Positions 59,438 to 64,000 of a DNA stretch of 64,000 nucleotides are shown here, piece by piece (within the stretch, counting starts at the first letter, position 1; the number at the start of each line of letters is the position of its first letter). This stretch comes from Paracidobacterium acidisoli (GTDB lineage: Bacteria; Acidobacteriota; Terriglobia; Terriglobales; Acidobacteriaceae). The translations under genes were made by a program, and so were the position numbers. The notes beneath the pieces are model-generated. The model had not been told where the DNA came from, did not search any database, and was given only the letters and a program-made list of their open reading frames with translations. The DNA lies in assembly GCF_003428625.2 (NCBI RefSeq), contig NZ_QVQT02000005.1:248001-312000 (forward strand), given 5' to 3'.

Positions 59438-60814
59438 TTAACTGAACAGTGCATCATCCCAGGACTGCACGCTGTCCCACTGTGTCGTCGGTTCGAAGTA
59501 GCCGGTGCCCGCTCTCAGGTGTTTTCTTACAACATCTTCGTTCAGCGTAACTCCCAGCCCAGGACCTTCCGGAACAGTAATGAAGCCCTTGTTTATGATC
59601 GATTTCTCGATGCCTTCCACCAGATCCTGCCACCATGGAACATCCAGCGAATGGTTCTCCAGCGCCAGGAAGTTTTGTGTGGCCGCCGCACAATGAACGT
59701 TTGCCATACAGCTGACGGGTGTACCGGCAAAATGCATGGCCATGGGAACGCCGTATTTGAAGGCCATATCCCCGATCAGGTGCGTTTGCTTGATTCCGCC
59801 CGACGTGGCGAGGTCAGGGTGAATCTTGCTCACGGCATGATTCGCACAGAGTTTTTCAAAGTCTTCAATGTTGTAGATATCTTCACCGGTGATCGTTGGC
59901 GTCGGCATCGAATCGGTGATGTGTTTAAGCATGTCGGTGTAATACCAGGGAATCACATCTTCCATCCATGCAAGGTTGAATTTTTCATATGCCTTGCCCA
60001 GCCGGATAACCGAATTGACCCCGATGTGGCCAAGGTGGTCCATCGAGAGCGGAATCTCCATGCCGATCGCGTCGCGCACCGCGGCCACGTATTCGCAGAG
60101 CCTGTCAATTCCCTTGTCTGTCACCTCGGTCGCCACGAACGGATGCGGTAGTGAGTTTCGCTCCCATCTGCTCAGTCCGGCGGGTTGTGTCACGGCATTG
60201 GGAATGCCCTCCAGCACATTGATTCCCAGATCCATCTTGATCCAGGTTAGCCCCATGCCCTGCGCGCGCTCTTTGGCGCGCTGCCCATACTCCTTCGGGT
60301 CCATCGATTCGGTGGTATCTGCATACACGCGAACCTTATCCCGCCACTTACCGCCCAGCATCTGATAGACCGGGACGTTATAAACTTTGCCGGCAATATC
60401 CCAGAGCGCCATCTCGACAGCACAAACTCCACCCGCCTGGCGCGCTCCCCCGCCAAACTGCTGGATCTTCTGAAAGAGATAGCTGATGTTCAGCGGATTC
60501 TCCCCGAGCAGTCGGCTCTTCAGCACCATCGCGTAGTTCGGTCCGGCAACATCTCTGACCTCTCCCAGGCCATATACACCCTGATTGGTATCCATGCGGA
60601 TGATCACGCACGGACTGGGCCCCGGCTTCTCCACGACTGCATAACGAAGGTCGGTAATCTTCAGCTTCGACGGGCCTGAATTCGCATTCACGTTCTGGAT
60701 GAAGGGTGCCGAGGACGCCTCGGCAGTGCCGCTCAGCATGGCCCCTGCAAGCATGGCCGCTGAGCCTTTTAAAATACCGCGGCGATTGAATACGAAATCA
60801 TCTGAACTGGGCAT
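59438..60814 (-). CDS. Tat-type exported mandelate racemase/enolase-superfamily sugar-acid dehydratase
   Basis: 458 residues. The N-terminus FNRRGILKGSAAMLAGAML is a twin-arginine-like signal. The enolase-superfamily barrel has Lys193 (IKMDLG), metal ligands Asp259 (SMDHLGH), Glu285 (WMEDV) and Glu311 (TGED), and catalytic His361 (MHFAGTP). These features are those of the mannonate/galactonate-type sugar-acid dehydratases (RspA/ManD-like group). The export signal implies dehydration outside the cytoplasm, which is unusual. The promoter at 61110-61138 is strong. GGAGGA precedes the ATG. It sits between the exported UxuA-like gene and the IclR regulator, in agreement with a sugar-acid pathway. 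Confidence 0.85.
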   Translation of the reverse strand: MPSSDDFVFNRRGILKGSAAMLAGAMLSGTAEASSAPFIQNVNANSGPSKLKITDLRYAVVEKPGPSPCVIIRMDTNQGVYGLGEVRDVAGPNYAMVLKSRLLGENPLNISYLFQKIQQFGGGARQAGGVCAVEMALWDIAGKVYNVPVYQMLGGKWRDKVRVYADTTESMDPKEYGQRAKERAQGMGLTWIKMDLGINVLEGIPNAVTQPAGLSRWERNSLPHPFVATEVTDKGIDRLCEYVAAVRDAIGMEIPLSMDHLGHIGVNSVIRLGKAYEKFNLAWMEDVIPWYYTDMLKHITDSMPTPTITGEDIYNIEDFEKLCANHAVSKIHPDLATSGGIKQTHLIGDMAFKYGVPMAMHFAGTPVSCMANVHCAAATQNFLALENHSLDVPWWQDLVEGIEKSIINKGFITVPEGPGLGVTLNEDVVRKHLRAGTGYFEPTTQWDSVQSWDDALFS

Positions 60815-61109
60815 GATCTGAACTTCCTCCGTAGCATTTCAGCGTTTGGTTAAGTCTTTCCCGTCACATGAGACATTCAGTCAGCGACGAAATTCTTCGC
60901 CGCGGCACGTCTCTGACCGTTTCTGCTTCTGCGAGAGGCCGGCCAGGCTCGTGTACTCGTTTGCAGAACCTGACGGTTCCCGGAATACGGCAGTTGAAAT
61001 TAAGTTCTTTCCCGATAACAGTCCGTGTCATTCAGAGATATGGCTCGAAAATATCCCCGTCCGAAACCTTTCATGGCTGAGATATCAGGCCACGGAACGG
61101 CGGCAGCAT

Positions 61110-61138
61110 TTATAAGCCTGCTAAAAACGGGCTGTCAA
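61110..61138 (-). promoter_or_regulatory. sigma70 promoter of the enolase-superfamily gene
   Basis: On the minus strand: TTGACA (61138..61133), 17-base spacer, TTATAA (61115..61110). No AGTTC-N6-GAACT site lies between it and the start codon, about 295 bases away. No other gene was supported in 60815-61262. Confidence 0.65.
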
Positions 61139-61199
61139 CCTCCGTCTCAGACAATGGGACAGCCACGCAATATATGGGAAGTCTTTCATCAGCTTTATC

Positions 61200-61228
61200 T
61201 TGTCAAAGAGTGTCACTCCCTGTACCCT
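61200..61228 (+). promoter_or_regulatory. candidate promoter of the IclR regulator
   Basis: TTGTCA (61200-61205), 17-base spacer, TACCCT (61223-61228). The -10 is weak. The perfect operator begins 14 bases downstream, giving a layout like the other regulated promoters. Confidence 0.5.
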
Positions 61229-61241
61229 GGTAGGCGCTTTG

Positions 61242-61257
61242 AGTTCCGCAGGGAACT
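61242..61257 (+). promoter_or_regulatory. perfect operator overlapping the IclR ribosome binding site
   Basis: AGTTCCGCAGGGAACT ends five bases before the start codon at 61263 and includes the likely ribosome binding site (CAGGGA). Regulator binding would both block transcription and hide the site, so autoregulation is likely. Confidence 0.75.
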
Positions 61258-61262
61258 GAGTC

Positions 61263-62111
61263 ATGGAAATCCGGTCAGATGACACGGCGGGTGTGGCAAT
61301 GCATGAGCAGCCTCTTTACGCGCCTTATAAGTTGCAGGCTCTCGATCGCGCCTTTGCAATTCTCGATCTTCTCGGCGACAGCCCCGCACCTGTCGGGCTG
61401 GGAGAGGTCGCCGACAGCCTCGGTCTCCATAAAAGTACCGCTCATCGTTTTCTGATGGTGCTCGAACGGCATCGGATGGTGGACCGTACCGTCTCAGGAA
61501 AATTTCGCCTCGGGCTGCGCCTCTTCGATTACGGGAATCGTGCAATCGAACAGTACGATCTTCGCGAGTGCGCGCAGCGCCATATTCGCATGCTGGTGGA
61601 GGAGGTCGAAGAGACGGCGCATCTTTGCGTCCTTGAGAACATGCACATGGTCTACATCGATAAGCTGGAGCCCAAACGCAGCGTCCGCATGATCTCGCGT
61701 GTCGGGTCGAGCAGCCCCATACACTGCACAGCGGTAGGAAAGGCAATACTGGCCTCAATGCCACTGGAAAACGCGGCGGAGATAGTCAAACGGCTGCGGC
61801 TCGAAAAGATGACCAAAAAGACTCTGATCACTCGTGAAGCGCTCATGCAGGAAATCGCGCGAACCAGACGGCGCGGATACGCCGTCGATGACGAGGAAAG
61901 AGAAGAGGGTGTTCGCTGTGTAGCCGTGGCCATATCGGACGCCGCCGGCAATCCCGTCGCCGCCATCAGCATCTCGGGACCCGTCTTCCGCGTCACCGGG
62001 CGAAAACTTCCCTTTGTTGTGGAGAAGCTGATGGACTGCGTAAAGGGCATTCGCAAAGATATCGGATACAACATGCGCCACATGCGCGAAGCAAAATCAT
62101 CCTCCGGCTAG
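61263..62111 (+). CDS. IclR-family transcriptional regulator
   Basis: 282 residues with the standard IclR architecture: winged helix (about 22-85; VGLGEVADSLGLHKSTAHRF, VDRTVSGKFRLG) and an effector domain (about 100-270; MVYIDKLEPKRSVRMIS, IHCTAVGKAILA, VAVAISDAAGNPVAAISISG). IclR members such as KdgR sense keto-deoxy sugar acids. The neighbouring sugar-acid dehydratases fit such a role, though the effector is unknown. The perfect operator just before its start indicates autoregulation by this protein, by the chimeric regulator at 25163, or both, as their winged helices are similar. It converges on the UxuA-like gene at 62256. Confidence 0.9.
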   Translation: MEIRSDDTAGVAMHEQPLYAPYKLQALDRAFAILDLLGDSPAPVGLGEVADSLGLHKSTAHRFLMVLERHRMVDRTVSGKFRLGLRLFDYGNRAIEQYDLRECAQRHIRMLVEEVEETAHLCVLENMHMVYIDKLEPKRSVRMISRVGSSSPIHCTAVGKAILASMPLENAAEIVKRLRLEKMTKKTLITREALMQEIARTRRRGYAVDDEEREEGVRCVAVAISDAAGNPVAAISISGPVFRVTGRKLPFVVEKLMDCVKGIRKDIGYNMRHMREAKSSSG

Positions 62112-62188
62112 CGGAGATAACTCGTGTAGAAGAAGTTCTCGCACCCCCACCTTGCCAGCAGATCGTACCGTTGTAACTTCTCCGAAAG

Positions 62189-62237
62189 CAAAAGAGAAAA
62201 AGCCGTTGGTGCGATTCCACTGCTGGCCCCAACGGCT
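62189..62237 (-). terminator. rho-independent terminator of the second UxuA-like gene
   Basis: AGCCGTTGG (62201-62209) pairs perfectly with CCAACGGCT (62229-62237). On the minus strand the stem is followed by TTTTTCTCTTTT. It lies 19 bases after the stop of the gene at 62256-63392 and could also stop readthrough from the IclR gene. Confidence 0.85.
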
Positions 62238-62255
62238 GTCTCGCAAATACTGTGG

Positions 62256-63392
62256 CTAATGTCTCTCCAGCAGCAGAGCCGCCTGCAGCATGGCTTTTGC
62301 GTAGGCAATGTCATAGAGATTACCTGCATAACCGCCGCCGCCGGGATAGCCGGGTATGGGTCCCCGCTCACGATCGTAGTCAATGGCGCGTGGATGTTCC
62401 GGATACACCTCCCTCGTGTACTTCAGCTTCACGAGTTCGCGCATCACCGCCAGCATGTTCACGTCTCCCTCATCGATGAAACCCTCGTCATACTTTACGT
62501 ACGGCTTCATCACATGTGGATTGCGATAGTGCACGTGGTTGATTCGATCTCGGCTGCCGAAATACTGGCACACCGTCACCGGATCTTCGCCCATCTCTCG
62601 TGTAACACCGCAATCAAAGGTGATCCCGTTCGAAGGGCTGTCCACAATCGTGATCAGATGTTTCCATCCCGCGACAGTTCCCATAATCTGCTGCGATCCG
62701 CGGCTTAACGGATAGGGCGGATCATTCGGATGCAGAGCAAGTCGCACATTGGACTTTTCAGCGGCTGGAATGACAGCTTTCAGAAAGTAAGTGATATTAG
62801 CCCACATTTCGGAAAGCGTATGAGCGCCTTCCTCAGGCAGCGGTGGAAGGTTTTTCATGCGGTCATAATCTGATCCCGTTAATCCGGCACCGCCTCTGCC
62901 GGTCTCTCCAAAATAGCCTTCCATGGCGCGATGTGCATAGAAGTTATACTCGACGACCGGAACGCCGACTTTGCCAGCCGTCTCGATCGAATGCTTCACC
63001 TTTTCAATCTCTTCATCTCTGCCCGGACGCCCGTAAAGCGTATTGGTGAAGCCGGCAATCATCAGATTGCCAAGCTGCACCCCATTGGCTTTGAGCTTGT
63101 CGACAATGGGCTGCAGTTCATTTACTTCCCACGGTATCTTCGGGCCGCCGGAGAGCGCGTGATAGACGCCGATCTGTACAAGGCCGCGTATTTCCTTATC
63201 GGTGACGCCATCGCCAAGGCTGATGGCGCTCGCAATCTTCGGAGTGCCGCTACTTTCCTGAGGCATGCCGTCACCTAGCCACCAGGGCTTTTTCTCCGCC
63301 TGCGCCGCGGCGAGAACAGGTGAAAGCACAGGCGCTAACGCTGTCGCCGCCATCCCCTTAAAGAGACTTCTCCGTGAAAACCCGGATTTCAT
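62256..63392 (-). CDS. exported UxuA-like TIM-barrel protein, second copy
   Basis: 378 residues. The N-terminus SRRSLFKGMAATALAPVLSP is a twin-arginine signal. The TIM barrel shares UxuA-type motifs with the protein at 57926: LALHPNDPPYPLSRG, GITFDCGVTREMG and NHVHYRNPHVM. It ends with a Gly-rich loop (IPGYPGGGGYAGNLYD) not seen in the other copy. It is probably another exported sugar-acid dehydratase or sugar isomerase. GGGAG lies before the ATG. It is close to the IclR gene but convergent with it, with its own terminator at 62189-62237. Confidence 0.75.
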   Translation of the reverse strand: MKSGFSRRSLFKGMAATALAPVLSPVLAAAQAEKKPWWLGDGMPQESSGTPKIASAISLGDGVTDKEIRGLVQIGVYHALSGGPKIPWEVNELQPIVDKLKANGVQLGNLMIAGFTNTLYGRPGRDEEIEKVKHSIETAGKVGVPVVEYNFYAHRAMEGYFGETGRGGAGLTGSDYDRMKNLPPLPEEGAHTLSEMWANITYFLKAVIPAAEKSNVRLALHPNDPPYPLSRGSQQIMGTVAGWKHLITIVDSPSNGITFDCGVTREMGEDPVTVCQYFGSRDRINHVHYRNPHVMKPYVKYDEGFIDEGDVNMLAVMRELVKLKYTREVYPEHPRAIDYDRERGPIPGYPGGGGYAGNLYDIAYAKAMLQAALLLERH

Positions 63393-63811
63393 AATGAATC
63401 GCTCCCGAGATCAGTTGTGATCGTTGAAGTTATCAGGCTGCTTGTTACGCCATTCGGCTTTCATTCCCGGCTTCGGGTCACTTCCGCATGCAGATACTCT
63501 GCGGCTTCGGATTCTTCCACACAAAGTATCGTTTCGTCTAATGACCGCTTGTGGCGAACACGCATAGTTCAAATTCAGCAATTTTATTTCGAGTCCGAAA
63601 GTTCAGGGTTGATATTCCCATCAGGCTGTCTGGAAAGCGGATGATGCTTGCAGAAACATGCAATCAACCCCGCCCCACAGCGCATCGTCATCAATGAAAA
63701 AGGAAGGCAAACTCGCGCACGTTGTATCTCTCCGCTCTGCCGTGCGTGATAAGGCGCTGTGTATAATGGCCCCGCGCGTCATCCTGGATCGGAGCCGATC
63801 GTTCAAGAGTT
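63393..63811 (+). other. intergenic region, weak promoter signal
   Basis: About 420 bases between divergent genes. A perfect TATAAT lies at 63762-63767, 44 bases before the RraA-family start, but no good -35 is present. No AGTTC-N6-GAACT site and no clear promoter for the minus-strand gene were seen. Confidence 0.4.
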
Positions 63812-64000
63812 ATGAAAAGAATGATAGTTGCCGCAGTTATCGCCTCGACCTTTCTCGGAATGCATGTCCACGCTCAGGTCAGACAAACAAAAGAGCAGAT
63901 TATGTTCTATACCGCGGACTGGAAAGGGGACCGCTTTCCGGATGGACGCCCCAAAGTCCCGGATGATCTGCTTACTCGCGCCCTCGATGTTTCCATTGAG
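63812..64000 (+). CDS. RraA-family protein, exported, truncated by window end
   Basis: The ATG at 63812 opens a frame that runs to the last base, giving 63 residues. The N-terminus has a signal peptide (MKRMIVAAVIASTFLGMHVHA). The mature start, YTADWKGDRFPDGRPKVPDD, matches the usual opening of acidobacterial and planctomycete RraA-family (formerly annotated dimethylmenaquinone methyltransferase-like) proteins. Some RraA-family members are aldolases acting on 4-hydroxy-4-methyl-2-oxoglutarate or similar keto acids, which would suit a sugar-acid pathway, but an exported member is unusual. Only a weak purine stretch precedes the ATG. The rest lies outside the window, so domain completeness cannot be judged. 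Confidence 0.7.
   Translation, partial: MKRMIVAAVIASTFLGMHVHAQVRQTKEQIMFYTADWKGDRFPDGRPKVPDDLLTRALDVSIE

Overview
The window looks like a chromosome segment of a free-living, polysaccharide-degrading acidobacterium (Terriglobia/Acidobacteriaceae type). This is inferred from gene content: two very large Oar-like TonB-dependent receptors with N-terminal carboxypeptidase-regulatory domains, many exported TPR proteins, a Ser/Thr kinase with an extracytoplasmic TPR tail, exported ThuA-domain proteins, PQQ dehydrogenases, GH127 arabinofuranosidases and Tat-exported sugar-acid enzymes. No rRNA, tRNA, insertion sequence, phage gene or CRISPR array was seen.

Layout. (1) 51-2243: membrane GT87-like protein with a C-terminal propeller. 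(2) 2290-7607, minus strand: two porin-led redox modules, one with a type-1-copper-like protein and one with two monohaem cytochromes c and a CuA-like cupredoxin. Decayed pieces of two exopolysaccharide genes (a sugar transferase near 4737-5233 and a Wza-like export protein near 8000-8128) lie between and beside them. (3) 8331-12270: two Tat-exported GH127-type enzymes. (4) 12915-20241: Oar-like receptor and two exported TPR proteins. (5) 20320-40319: a large carbohydrate-oxidation region with ThuA proteins, a mutarotase-like protein, a seven-haem cytochrome, a Gfo/Idh/MocA oxidoreductase, an IclR-HTH/periplasmic-binding-protein regulator, a CoA-acylating aldehyde dehydrogenase, a transaldolase-family protein, M24, SDR, ABM, zinc-ADH and AKR enzymes, a small transporter, and a cytochrome c/PQQ-dehydrogenase pair. 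(6) 40407-50178: a signalling island with an FHA-GAF-PP2C phosphatase, a kinase-TPR protein, a small Pro-rich protein, a gingipain/caspase-like Cys-His protein, a CHAT-domain protein and another TPR protein. (7) 50315-64000: second Oar-like receptor, second mutarotase-like protein, a PQQ dehydrogenase with an inserted haem c, two exported mannonate-dehydratase-like TIM barrels, an exported enolase-superfamily dehydratase, an IclR regulator, and the start of an exported RraA-family protein.

The main new observation is a palindromic operator, AGTTC-N6-GAACT. It occurs perfectly six times (12634, 21360, 26526, 33267, 36701, 61242) and in degenerate form several more times. All copies are intergenic. 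Most sit 23-34 nt downstream of the -10 of a recognisable sigma70 promoter. The sites precede the first receptor, the mutarotase/cytochrome/Gfo operon, the aldehyde dehydrogenase operon, the ADH operon, the transporter/AKR operon, the cytochrome/PQQ operon and both IclR-type regulators. Regions 4, 5 and 7 therefore look like one regulon joining outer-membrane uptake, periplasmic oxidation and cytoplasmic catabolism. A second element of about 45 bp precedes both the second receptor and the operon at 59071-54516. The inferred physiology is uptake of sugar-acid or arabinose-containing oligosaccharides, extracytoplasmic hydrolysis, oxidation and dehydration, then cytoplasmic catabolism; the substrate cannot be named from sequence. 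The protease/kinase/phosphatase island is the best candidate for an undescribed signalling or conflict system.
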